This document shows positions 23,620-35,895 of a DNA stretch of 64,000 nt, piece by piece. This DNA comes from Cyclina sinensis. Its lineage: Eukaryota; Mollusca; Bivalvia; Venerida; Veneridae. Under the pieces are notes generated by a model. The model was not told where the DNA came from. It worked only from the letters and a program-made list of their open reading frames with translations, and did no database searches. Location of the stretch: the NCBI GenBank assembly GCA_012932295.1, contig JAAONU010000001.1:36177449-36241448 (forward strand), read 5' to 3'. Within the stretch, counting starts at the first letter, position 1. The number at the start of each line of letters is the position of its first letter. The position numbers and the translations under genes are program-made.

Positions 23620-24302
23620 GAATCACTATAAGTAAAGATTAATGTGCTACCTTTAAGGTCATGTAGAGCTGTTTCAAAATCTGTTAGCACATCAACATCA
23701 GTGTTACTGAAAGATGAATAGCTGTGTTCTACATTTATTGTTTGATTCAATTTGTGCAATCCATCTGTATTATCATCCTCACTATGATCTGACTAAAACA
23801 AAATCATCTGTTTCATTTTCAGTTTCAAAATGTCCATGATTACAGCATTCATTAGAGTCTAGTGATGTTGACACTGACTGGATATTGTCATAAAACGTGT
23901 ATACACAGGGAGGGTGTCTTTTAAACATGTTAGGTGAATAATTAACCCCACAGAGTCCATCTGTTGAAACTGCATGCCCAACTGCCACACCGAGTTTTTT
24001 ATTCGAGATACTGTATTATTAAAATGTTCATCAGTTTTCAGCAGATGGATTAGTTTTTCTTTGGAATGTCGCCCATCTTCTAAACCAGCAGATCTCTGAA
24101 GAGTCATAGGATTTAATCCTTTGTAATTTAAACATGCAATGCCTGTGTAGCAGGTCAGTGCTACATGTATGTTCCCTTTAATTTTCAGATTCTCCTTGAC
24201 CGTTCTTATAGTATAAGTTTTTCCAGTCCCCGCTTGCCCAAGAATTCCAAGATTATGTCTTTTTTCAGTCAAACAACAGCATAATTTCTGGTTTGTATCC
24301 AT
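23620..24302 (-). pseudogene. PIF1-like helicase fragment
   Basis: The frame from the ATG at 24302 gives a Walker A loop G-Q-A-G-T-G-K-T (residues 22-29), then motif Ia-like C-Y-T-G-I-A-C-L-N-Y (51-60), then T-L-Q-R-S-A-G-L-E-D-G-R-H, the sequence that in PIF1-family superfamily 1B helicases reads roughly T-L-H-x-x-x-G-x-x-D-G-R. The Walker B D-E that should follow is not found, and similarity stops near residue 105. Acidic coding-like sequence continues in shifted frames to about 23620. Full PIF1 proteins are several times longer, so this is a truncated, frameshifted remnant. It begins about 235 bp inside the right TIR and reads toward the element centre. PIF1 proteins unwind DNA 5' to 3' and are known accessories of Helitrons; beside a P-type transposase it is unexpected. 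Confidence 0.7.
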
Positions 24303-24536
24303 TATAATTTAATGCTTTAACACAGCACGGTCTTCCAAACTGCGGATCATTGGACCCTGCACACATACATGTACATGATGACAGTTTGCTGGGCGGAAAA
24401 AGAGCCAGGTTCCCGGCGTGCGCGTGCGTTTCAATTAGCGAGTCGGGTAACACCTCAGTTGATGTAAACATACGTCAGCTTCCATTGCTTGAAAAAATGG
24501 CGAGAGATTAACCTTGTAAAAATCTATATAGAAAAT

Positions 24537-24732
24537 TATATACACAGTAGAAATATATATTTTTAAAAAGGACGTTTTGCCGGAAGTTTTTTATTGATTT
24601 GATAAGTGTATGTGTTTCAGATAAAAGTTTATAAAAGATCACGGCTGTATCTACGATTTAAAAATTTAAAAAAAATCACAGGGTATAGTCGGTCCGGTCA
24701 CAACGGGTAGTCGATTATTACCCTCAATCGCC
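24537..24732 (-). repeat. Right terminal inverted repeat of the 8.8 kb transposon
   Basis: Reverse-complement partner of 15900-16085. It is slightly longer because of an expanded T/A-rich segment near 24655-24675. The minus-strand helicase frame begins about 235 bp inside it. Confidence 0.92.
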
Positions 24733-24734
24733 TA

Positions 24735-27059
24735 TGGGCGTATGTGCAAAACACGGTATAAATTGGATAGTTTTCAGCTGAAGATTAAGTTAGTTGGAAT
24801 TTTATAAGTTTAACTACATGTTTAATCTGAACATGTCTGTTTGATAGCCACGTGTATGAATTGTAATAGGCTTATAATATTCGAAAATCTAGGGAAAGAA
24901 CATGTCCATAGATTGACAAACTTTATTAATAAAAATGTATGCCTTGATAATCGTGAGTCAAGTAAAAGGTGGTAGACTAACTGATATTTGAAGTTAATTG
25001 TTTTTATTATTTATAAGTTATTATGAATCATTATGTCGAATTTCATTATTGCAGGTTAACCATTGATGAACGAGTCAGAGAGTAGGTGTTTTGTTTCTCC
25101 GAATGTTCAGCCGCCATATTTGCATGGATTGGGCGTTTGAAATATCAGATATTGAATACCAGGCACAAAATCGGATGTGTTCCTGAGCACAGAACACTGA
25201 CGTTTGAAATACACCGATTTTTCAAATTATTATCGACACTAACAAGTATTATGCATCACTCCCAATTGTCTTCACATATATTCAGAATGAATAAGAACAT
25301 ACATCTTTAGCAATTTGTAGAGCTCCACTCTATCACATCACGTATAATATATATTTGTCTGTTCAGTTCGTCTACAATATTAGTCTTTATCTTTTCTATC
25401 AGTGTCTTACATTTTCGTCTGTCCATTCTAATACATTCATTCTTATTCTGATTCACAAGAGGATTAAGCAACCACGTTATTAGAGGAAAAAGTGTTCCTT
25501 TTACCAGTTGCTTTTATATTACCGCGAAATTGCGGAACTTCTTGGCTTTGTGTAGGTGTAATCTTCAAATCTAAACAATCATCAATGATGTATTAAGTAC
25601 AACTCAACGTTTTCTTCAAATGAAACCTTTTTTTTTTCTTTTTTTGGTGAACCATAAGTCATATGCATGATCTTTCGTAAATGCTGACCTTTTATCTAGT
25701 AGATAGTTTGTTCAGTTTACTTTTTTGGATGAGTTTGACGATAGCTGTATGGCCATCCGTCTATTTATGTAAGAATCTGATAATCAGCGGAACACATCCG
25801 AAAAATATTTGGGAAAATACGTTATAACTTTCTGTTGTTTTGCGATCGTGTACGGACTAGTGAGTATTTGACCACTGGTTTGGAAAACTACGAGTTCAAA
25901 CATTCACTCCCATTAAAAATAACTAGATCAAAACAGACTTGTACATAGATGATTCAGGACCAACCTAATTGCTGACTTTTCTCAGGTAGTTACTGTAACT
26001 TGTGCTTGAACGGAGTGTTGTCATTGAATTGACTAGTACTGTTTGAATTATAAATCGTTGAACGTTCTCTGAAAGTACTTGCTCGCGTTCTAAAAAGAAA
26101 CCTTGAGGACGTGAGCCTGTAATAACGATTTAAATAAACTGCAACTAAATGTGAGACTTACTGCAGAAAGATGAATTGTATAGTTAATATATATATTTCA
26201 AATGAAAAATTTGTTCTCATCATAAATAATACATTTCTGAAATTATTGCCAGCCAATGTCAATTTCAAAGTCGCAGCAACTGTAATTTTCTTGAACATTT
26301 AATGAAAAGGTCGTAAACGTCGGGAGGTATAGAAATAGTCATGTATTTTGGTAATCACAGAATCGGTCCCAAAATGCCTTCGTTCGCTTTTGAGAAGAAA
26401 CACTACTAATTTAATATTATTTCTTATGTCTACGTCTTCAAGAACTTATTCTATCGTAAATCATTATAGCTTCGGAACCTCTGGAGACATAATTCACCGA
26501 AACAGATATTTTATCATGTTAGGCTGCATTTACCTAACAATATTTACGAATGCTCTTAATCTTAAAACTATTTTGAAGGAACAACAAAAAATAAGGTACA
26601 ATGATTTTGATTCACTATTTTTAATAAATATTCTGGGTTGTGTATGAAAGTTTTAACTCTTACGGCTTTATAACCCTGACTACTGCTCAGAACGTGTATA
26701 TATATTAATATATATAATTATTAAACTAAAATCAACAGAATACACACAAATAACCTACTAAATAAATGCAATGATGACGTTTACGTGTAATATCGTATTT
26801 GGAGATCTGAAGATTTCTCCAAATTGATATCACAATGCTATAAAAAGATATCATTATCAGTACTACGTTTTCTTTTCCTCAGTTTTACATTTGATACCTC
26901 CTATATAAATACATAACATCTAACAAAGCAGTTAAAAAGATCTGTGTTTTATCCGCTTTTGTCTGGAGCCAAGGTCGTTCGAGTCAGTTTTCATGCTATT
27001 CTGTAAGAGCATCATGTAAGAGCATCATCTACACTAAGCATCAACTGCTACTGTAAAGC
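24735..27059. other. Non-coding, no feature recognised
   Basis: Short frames (for example at 26348-26647) show no family similarity or splice context. No terminal repeats could be paired. Confidence 0.4.
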
Positions 27060-30000
27060 CTTAGGGAGCAACAACAACAGACAGTTCCCAAATCAATTTA
27101 GACACGCACGATGTGTTTAAACTATGAACTAGATATTTCAAGAAACGAATGCATGCAGAGATATAAATTGTTTGGCAATGAAATGCTGCGAACGATAAAC
27201 ATTTATTTCAAACTGCATTTACATTTGGCTCTGAAATAAATCCGATCACATCTGATAATGTATGTGATTAAACTGCGTGCGAGTGAAGAGATTTACAGCG
27301 CCTATGCACAACTCAAACATTTAATCAGGAGCTAAACATCTCTAAAAGGTCGTCAAATTGACACTGATTGAATAAATTTTCCAAAGTAGACTGTTTTTTA
27401 ACAAAATATATTCAAGAAAATCAATTCCGAGGTAAATGATTCTCTCCTGCTTACTGTTTGAATCTATTCTTTTAAAGTAAGCACTGGGCAAAAACATTTT
27501 ATTTATTGAACATTAACAGTAGTCCTACTTTGTGTCGAGCAACATATTCTGAAATTTCATAATTCCCTATGACGTTTCTTCTTTGTGTCTTACTATGGTA
27601 AAGTGTTTTAATACGAAGTACTGGACAATGACATTGCTAGCCTTGAAGTAACATAGCCAGGTCAGACAAGTATCAGTTTTGGTAAAGAATTAAACAGAAC
27701 TTGATAATGATTTTTATTCGCATTAAACCCATTCAGGTTACGATGTTAAACGTCTTGAAGTATGTTTCAGCTTGACAGATTTCTTCGGAAATTATAATCA
27801 TTTAAGATGTGAATGAAATTTGATAAACATTATTTGGCCTTTCAAACTGAGACTGAGTATACTGCGCTTGTGGCAATGAATTGCATCGCAGAATATGACG
27901 GTAAAAGTCCAAGCAATTTTGTCTTATACATTGTAATTCTCTCTAATTCCTAATACGTATCGTAGACAAATGACAAGTTTTGAAAAAGGCTTCGCTGCTC
28001 ATGCGATGTTTATTTTCTGCTAAACTGTTTTAATTAAACACTTCCTTACTCGAAATACTTTCATATTTAGTATCCCATCAGTCCTGTTTCGTTAAACGAT
28101 TAATCAATTTAATTTAAGAAGAATTACATCTGACTGTTCAGCAGACAGATTAAAGTCAGAAATGGCAAATTAAAGGTGTTTTAGAAAGACTTCGTATAAA
28201 TAATGCCTTGCTGTCTTTCTGTCTCGTAAGTCTTGGTAATATCAGTGTCTTGTCACAAGCTTATCATCACACGAAGGAAGCATTTTAGGACTTCTTCAAT
28301 TACAGTTTACAGAAATCCATTAATGACGGCTGATGAGAAATACCGTTGGGAAAAGTTTATCTCATAACAAATACTTAGGGATTTTGACCGGAAGTTGATC
28401 TTGATGCATATGCGAGATGTCTGGCAATTTTCGCACCGCATAAATCACAGGCTATTTCAAGCATTTAGAATCAGATCAAAAACAATATTTTGACGGCATA
28501 AGTTCAAATCTTGCATGCTTTATGTTATTTCTTTATGAAGATAATTTTTAAAGTTTTCAGCCAAGCTTTTTCCCTCGATGCTGTCTTACCGAAAGTTTGA
28601 CTTACGCTACATAACAGACGAGAGTGCAATAATGAACGAGTATTTACATCTGTTTCATCAATAAAAAGTTGCGTTTAGAACAATGACCTCAACATTTCGA
28701 GAGTGTGTGACCAAAGATTTGTGTGTAGTATAACGGTTGGTGATTGTTACGAAAATGTGCTATCGGCATAGTGCCTGCTGTGGTAAAACTAAGAATCAGT
28801 CACTGATGACTTCTGATTTTATGTTCGTTCTGTAACTGTGTGCAAATAGTTGAATTCTCAATTCTTATATAGGAGTTTTAATAACCGGGTATAACTTAGC
28901 TAACAAATCCAGCCTATCATTTCTATGCAGTACTTGACATCGCCAAATAAAAATGTATCTTTTAAAAGATATTTAGTGTTTGTGTTATTTGCAACACTTG
29001 TATGACTATTATACTAAAGATTTTAATTCAAACTATGAGATCACCAATTGTTAATTCTTCGTTTGAAAAAAGAAAGTCTTCTTTCAAAGACGTCTTTTCT
29101 ACAAAGTGAAAACAAAAGGTCTCAATGATAAATGTATTTCATTTGAATGAAAAATCAGTAATCCAGCAGCTCATTTACTTTCCTTGATTATTCAGTACAT
29201 GACATTTTAACAAAAACTCAAACGCTTTGATTGATAAATGTAGTTTTTTTAATGATAAACTTGAAGAGAACGCCTAAAATTATAAGGGTTTAAAATACGG
29301 ACGTTTTTATTATTATTATTATGACAGTTAAAACGCATTTTTCCACCGAACCCTTTTTATTTGATTTAACCAGTTGACAGTTTTACAAGCGAATATAAAT
29401 TTGCTGGTGAACTGGTCGTAATATCTCAGCAAATGTCTACATGGGACTGCATCTTCTTCAGATCTTCATGTATAACAACGTCAACATTAACGCCTGTATA
29501 TGCGACGAAAATTATAAAGAATTTAAGTTACTTCTGTATATTTAGAGGTAAGTCACTGGGGTCTTCAGAGTCATATTATGTCTTGTTTATAAAGGTAATG
29601 CTGGTGAGTAGTACATCAACAAAAAGAAGAGAAACTTCGTAACATATAAATTGGAATGAACAGTTATTGCATTTCTTTATTCATATTTTAATTTTTAAGT
29701 AAACAATTTGTACTTGAATTTTTTATTTACATCTTTTGACCGAAACTTTTATTTGAAGCTGTATATATTTCATATCAATATTTCCTAACATAAAATATTC
29801 AATCTAAATGACTACTTGCTAACACACTTTTTCAAACCTTTCAGTTTTCATGCAAACTGAAAATGATTTCGAATAATTGGAAGGGGTAGACAGGCTTGCA
29901 GTGTTTTAAGAAATGTTACCTTGAACTTATGAAAAAAGGGATCAGAAGAAAACATTATTTCATAATATATATAATTTCATAATTCTATTTTACCTCATAC

Positions 30001-31789
30001 CTGTATTGGTTATATCTTGATATTCGGAGACGACAAACTCGAAATAACAGTTGCAAATACTACACGTTTCCAATCTATATATAAGTGAACGTGTTTTAAA
30101 CGGATTATTTCATATTGACTACAGTAGGTATGTTAACATGTTAACAAAACAGTCTCAATAAACACCATGTGACACTTTCACCAGTCTTTAAGAAGATCGA
30201 ATATGCCGTTAAAATCTTCTAAAATCCGTTTTAAATATATAAATACGGAAACATCTTAGGTCTACAAATGTGTTCAAATTAAATACGGAGACTCATAAAG
30301 ACTCCAGTGTCGTATTTTAACTTCAAAATAATTTGTTTATTACTTTATATGTTTTGGTTGCTTGCTGGTATTATCGGCTTAATTCTCACTGTTCTCTAAC
30401 TGACTTGCCAACCTTCCCAGCCACTTACGTCAGTGGCATTTAGTAAAATTTATAATGTGTAAATGAATCATGACACAAACCCACACTGAAAACAAACCCT
30501 TCAGCACAATATTTATCAAATACTGCATACAATGAATATTCTTCATAAGAAAGTCAAAACCTGCTAAAATGGAAATTACAATCCAGTCTAATAATTCTGG
30601 ACAAATAACAAATGGCTTGTAAGATTTCCTGAACATACACTTGGACCGTTTGTGACTCTTGTGACCGTGTCTAAATGAAATTTGTTCAAAATCAAATGCT
30701 GCTGGCTATTTCAGGAAAGTAAAATATTTTCTCGATTTTTGACTTCACAGCATTCGTTTTTAGTGGCCACACTGAAAAGAGTAGTGTTTATTGAGAAATT
30801 TAGTAGTAAATAGCGTCAACCAATACTTGTCTCCTATGATGAAAATGTCATTTGACATAATTCGCATATCTCCTTTCGCAAGCAAAAGTAACTTAAAGTC
30901 CTAACGAGACTTCGGGTGAAATTAAAACTGCTATGCTACTAAATCTGAAAAGAGTGACTTATATGAAAATGTAGCAGAACTACTGTTTACCCAGAATGAT
31001 TAAAGTATTAAGTTATTTTCATCACTTTCAGATGTTGTTACAGCTGATTTTTGTATTTTCAATTTAGAAATGTTAACGCGTTCCCGTTAGGAACGCTTTT
31101 GTTATTGTTGTACCATCGTTACGTTCATAAGAGACATTGAAAGATTCTGTCTAGAATAAAGAAGTCGTTTGTCAACCGTCTCTGCAATAAAATTAAAGCT
31201 TGTAGAAACAAAATGACCTACGCTTATAAAAGTGTCCGCGTGTAAATGATGTCATGTTTTTTCTTTATCATTTGATGATAATTATACCAGTGCTTTGCCT
31301 CAAATGTACAATCTGCTGAAGGAACAATTATATAAGAATCTTTGATATCCTGAAAAAAGATGCAGAAACAAAGTTTTATGTCTACAATAATGTCTGATAA
31401 AATGCTCGAAAATTCATAACTTTCATATATCTTACTTTCATATGTGGTTGTGACGTGAAGCAACAAAATAAAGTTTGACGTCATTTACTTATTTACGAAT
31501 TCTACAAAAAAAAAACAGGTTGTTCTATGCCTCATGCTGTCTTTGGAAAATGCGAGTTTAGTGTTCGAATGTAACTGAAACAAGGATTTGCATTAACCTC
31601 GCAACTACATCGCATGCTGAATGTTACTTGATGTGACGTCCGTGATGTCCAAATCATTTATATTAAAATGCTATATATGACTTGTTAATTCCGTTATATG
31701 TGTACCTTCTGGTAGTCATATTGAGATAAAAAGTACATAAAAGTAATTGCAGAACATTGTATTATGTTAATGTGAAAAAAAACTGAAAA

Positions 31790-32460
31790 TGTAAAAATTG
31801 ACCAGACTGTTGATAGTCTCATGTCACGGTACATATCTGCAAACTGTTAACTTTCACTATAACACATTTTTAAGGGTTATTATATCCAAGTTCAGGGTCC
31901 CAGGCAAATGTAATGATGATTTCAGACCAATAATTTGTAAACGCTCGGGCCTAGTTTCTTCAAACGTTTTGGGTCACTTGTCCAAAAATCAAGGACACAA
32001 CGACCTTAAAGAGAAAAAAATTCTAATCAATAACTGCAAAACAATTAGTCCCTTGTTCTATAGGCTTCATAGGCAGATTGGTCAGGACCACATCACATTT
32101 ATTGTTTCTTAGGGTCACTAGTTTGAAGGTCAAAGACAAAGTGCCATTTTCCATTCAGTAGGTCAGTACTTTTACTACCGCAAGTCATGTTTATAATGCT
32201 ACAAGTTTGTGCTAATGCTGAAGCATATACTCTGAACGCTCCAGCCTCCGCAGAATGGCTATTAGCTGGCTCCAGCAAAAGCATGCTAGGGGGCAAACAA
32301 GTTATGCATTTTTCTGGTTCTGTGGCTCGAGTTAGGAATTGCGGGGGATGGCTTAATTGCATTTTCTTCCTGGAAAACAGCATCTGGCTGATTTTTTTCT
32401 GCCCATTATTTGAAATTGCAAATAACAGTCGAGAGCAAAATGTTTTAATGACATTGTAAC
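31790..32460. repeat. Dispersed repeat present in both duplicate copies
   Basis: Segments such as GCAGAATGGCTA, CCAGCAAA and GCAAATAACAGTCGAGAGCA recur in the same order at 53.25-54.17 kb. Both copies contain 'gggtca'/'caaggtcac'-type blocks typical of a dispersed family. It was present before the duplication. Copy B additionally has a SINE in the middle of it. Confidence 0.6.
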
Positions 32461-34284
32461 TTTCCTGACTAAAACGGAAACGAATGACAAGACTGGTGGT
32501 TTGCTTTGAAATCTAAGAAACAATCACAAAAAGTGTTGGAGCTGAAACCAGAGTTGAATTCTAATTGTTTGCATTAAGAAAGTTTTTTTTTATATTTCGG
32601 AAAACTCTTCCTCAGGTTGAAACCAAAACATGTCTGTTTAGCATGGAATAATACAGTTGCAAAAAGTTCCTTCATATTGATTGCTGCCTTTCATTATAGA
32701 AAGTCCCTATATCCTATTTTATTTTTGCCGTTTTCGAAAAACGGAAATCAAGCGCATAATAATAACAACAAAGAGTCTTTTTAATGTTATTTCACATAAA
32801 TAATAATGATAAATATAAATGTTTTAGATATTCTCTCATGACAGTCTAAAGCCAGTATGATAGTCAGATCAAACGTTTGAAACAGGTCCTCTTCAAGTCT
32901 ATTTTCGTAATTAGCATTCATGTATTTACATTTGATTTTTTACAAAAACACCAATCACAAAAGAACAATCTTGGCTCTTCTGATACAAGCTGCATTTGTC
33001 AGAAAGTTAGAATAACTCTTTAAGAAGAAAAAAAATCTTTAAGAGTTAAAGGAAGACTGCTGCTGCTAATTCTGATGAAGATGTAAATAAAGGATAGAGT
33101 TTCAACATGTCTGTTCATGAAATGTGTGCCAAGGCAGACTGTAAATATAAAAGGGTCTCCAAAAACCTATCTATATATTAATGTGAAATTGAGTTATTTA
33201 CAGGCATTTAGATGACGAACGAATAAGATAGCAGTTATCTATGTAAAAGTTATATGCTTTTAGAAAAGGGAAGTGTTCAGTTAATGAATAGATGTTTTAA
33301 ATGCCTCTCTTTGAATTCATTTTGCTTTATCTTACAAGTTACTACTTACAGCATCGCTAGTTTTGTATTTCTCTACCGTCATCTGACATGAAAATCATAT
33401 ATAAACTTAAGAATGTCCATTGTCCGTTTTTTCCAGATGAAACAGAATGGAGACAGCCAGAAAAAAAATAAAAAGAAAAAAATACACACACAAAAAATCA
33501 TACAACTTCAGAAAGATCACGTGTCCTCTTGCAGGCTATTTTCATCAGCTTAAGGAAGACATACAGGAAGATATTCAGTTTTAATAAGCAGATATTGTTA
33601 GGCATTGTTACAGATAAAGGCCCTAAGGAACTACAATTTGATAAGGTTCACAGCATTATAACTGAACTCAAAATAGATTTTCCCTTGAAATAGCGATTGT
33701 CATGTATGGCAGACCGTTATTTAATTTTTCCGTTTTAAGCAGTCATTTGAATAAATCAGCGTTTCAAAGTCTCAAGATAAAGAAGAAAAAAGATCATTCG
33801 TTTTGGAACAGAATTTCAAACAGAATTTTGCTTCAAACCTCATTTGACAAACGGCTCATCAAATGCTTTTTCCAATTCAGTTTCGGAACGTTCACACAAT
33901 TCGATATATTGTAAAACTTTGCTAAAACCGGTTCAGCTTTCATAATCATGGTTGAAATGAGTGAATTTCTTACTTGTTATTCAACTTTTGAGTGAGTTAA
34001 AATACAACTGAATATAGTAAATATTAAGAAGGATTTTTAAAATTGCTTACTGACAGACTTATTACCCTGGTGCCTTCTTTTCTAGAGTTCTAAAATTCTT
34101 GTAAGATTGAAAATACAATGTCGATGCAGAAGAACGTGCTTCATAAAGAACTTGTCAGTTTTGTATTTCTTAAGCAGAGACGGTATTTCATGAGAATCTC
34201 AATTACAAAAATATCGACTTCTGCACATGTGATGAATTTATGAATAATAAGATATGTCTGCCGTCAGGAAGTTGACTAAATGAC

Positions 34285-35895
34285 AGGCTTTATTTTTATC
34301 ATCCATCAAAGGCATAGGCAAATAAAGATTTGGCGTTGTCCGTCCGGCTGTTCATCTTGTCGCCCATCGGTCTGTTTGTCCGTCTTTCTGTCCGTCCGTT
34401 ACACTTTGAATGGAAAATAACTCTAAAACTATATAAGTTATAATAAACCGAAAACGTCGTATGTGGTTAAATCTCATTGAGTAGAATTGTAGTTGTATGG
34501 TAACTGAAACTCTTAATATGTTTTAGTTATTCCTCTTTGCCATTTTCCTATTTTAAGTTATAAAACTAAAACTTCATTTGTGGTTGCATCCCATTGAGTA
34601 GAAGTGCAGTGCATAGGGACTTTAACTCTTCACTTCATAGTTTTTAGTTATTCCCCTTTGCTATTTTCCTATTTTAAGTTCTAAAACCATGACTTCATAT
34701 GTGGTTGCATCTCACTGAGTAGAAGTGTAGTGCATAGGAACTGTATTTCTTCACTTCATATTTTTTTAGTTATTGCACTTTGCTATTTTTCCTATATAAT
34801 TTTTGTTTGGACCATAACTTTAAAATTTTTTGAGGTATCAACTTGAAACCTCAAAGGTGCATAGATGTCATTATGGAGACATGCAGTGCAGAGAAACGGT
34901 TACTCTTCAATTAATAACTTTTAGTTATTGTCTTTTTTACTTTTTATTACTTACTTTTGATCGGAATGTAACTTAAAGAATATTTTAAGTATCAACATGA
35001 TACTTCATAGTGCATAGATGCCATTTAAAAGTGGTACAATGCTAAGAACAGTAACAATTAACTTCGTACTTTCAGAGATTTTCAGGGATTGCTTTGAAGA
35101 TTTTATGAAGACCAGGAGTCTTTAGAACATGACAGGTAACATATTGTAACATTGCTCTGTGTTATAATTATTGCTTATTATCGTCGTCAGAGTCGTGCAA
35201 AAATTATAATGTAGATGATTACTCATAGACCATAAGGTGTAGAGTATTGTTATTTGGTTTAAAGCCTTTTCTAGTGGACTTCAACCAGTTTGATTCAAAT
35301 CATGACCCCTGGGTCAATATCGGCACTACCCTGAGGCCTATATATAGTTATATGTTTTGTTGTTTTTGAACTTAAACTGCTTTGTTATTAAATGTGTGGC
35401 ATCCTCTAGGAACTCTACCCAGATTGTACATATGTCCCTCGGGTCAAAATTAGCACCATCACAGGAGCCACTTTGCATCGACTTATATAGAAAAAAAAAC
35501 CCTTTTAATTGGAATGCAAAAAGCATGGAACTATATTTACTTACATGGGATGGGTAGATACTTTCCTCCCACATCTGCATGAAACCTCCCTCCCACTGTA
35601 AGCTACCCCCCCACCCCACACACACACACTTTTTTCTTGGTTTTGTTTTATGCGTAGGCAACCGATCACCCTCCACCCCTACACCCCCACCCAAAAAAAT
35701 GTATTGGTACTTTTTTCATTAAAAATTTTCTATTTTTGTTTCTTTTTTCTTTTTCTTTGATGAGTAGGTACTTGCAATCTTTTATTTATTTCCTTATTTT
35801 GCCTCTGTTTTTTAGGATGGGTACGTACTTGCAAGCTCGTTTCCGATAAATAAGACTGATGAGCGTTGGTGCCGTTTCGCGGTGCTCTTGTGTTA
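34285..35895. mobile_element. Copy A-private repeat element with tandem ~120-130 bp interior
   Basis: Begins near GTTGTCCGTCCGGCTG and ends with TGATGAGCGTTGGTGCC, TTTCGCGGTGCTCTTG. The interior (34420-35030) has repeated GTGGTTGCATCtCAcTGAGTAG and TTTAGTTATTCCCCTTTGC blocks. The right part (35230-35480) resembles the interior units of the 19760-21867 family. It is absent from the corresponding place in copy B, where 58.78 kb runs directly into the sequence matching 35.95 kb. Confidence 0.65.

Larger units (their letters stand above)
15900..24732. mobile_element. 8.8 kb DNA transposon with P-type transposase, PIF1-like helicase and PHD protein
   Basis: Terminal inverted repeats of about 190 bp bound the element: 15900-16085 and 24537-24732. 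Both begin GGCG(c/a)TTG(g/a)GGGTAATAAT, then share CGACTACCCGTTGTGACCGG and further in CTTCCGGCAAAACGTCCTTT. TA dinucleotides flank both ends (15898-15899 and 24733-24734); no 8 bp duplication is visible. Inside, a broken P-superfamily transposase (plus, 17.4-19.0 kb) converges on a minus-strand block holding a PIF1-like helicase fragment (24.3-23.6 kb) and a SAP-like/PHD frame (23.0-21.97 kb). A SINE (16549-16703) and a 2.1 kb repeat (19760-21867) have landed inside, so the original was about 6.6 kb. All genes are damaged, so this copy is dead. That all the genes belong to one element is inferred from the matching TIRs and convergent layout. Confidence 0.78.

Noticed and set aside
32099..32459. 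90-94 codon frames on both strands
   Set aside because: They fall in a dispersed repeat present in both duplicate copies and are not conserved as frames.
35338..35694. 118-codon Gly/Val-rich minus-strand frame
   Set aside because: It reads a C-rich low-complexity tract within a repeat element.
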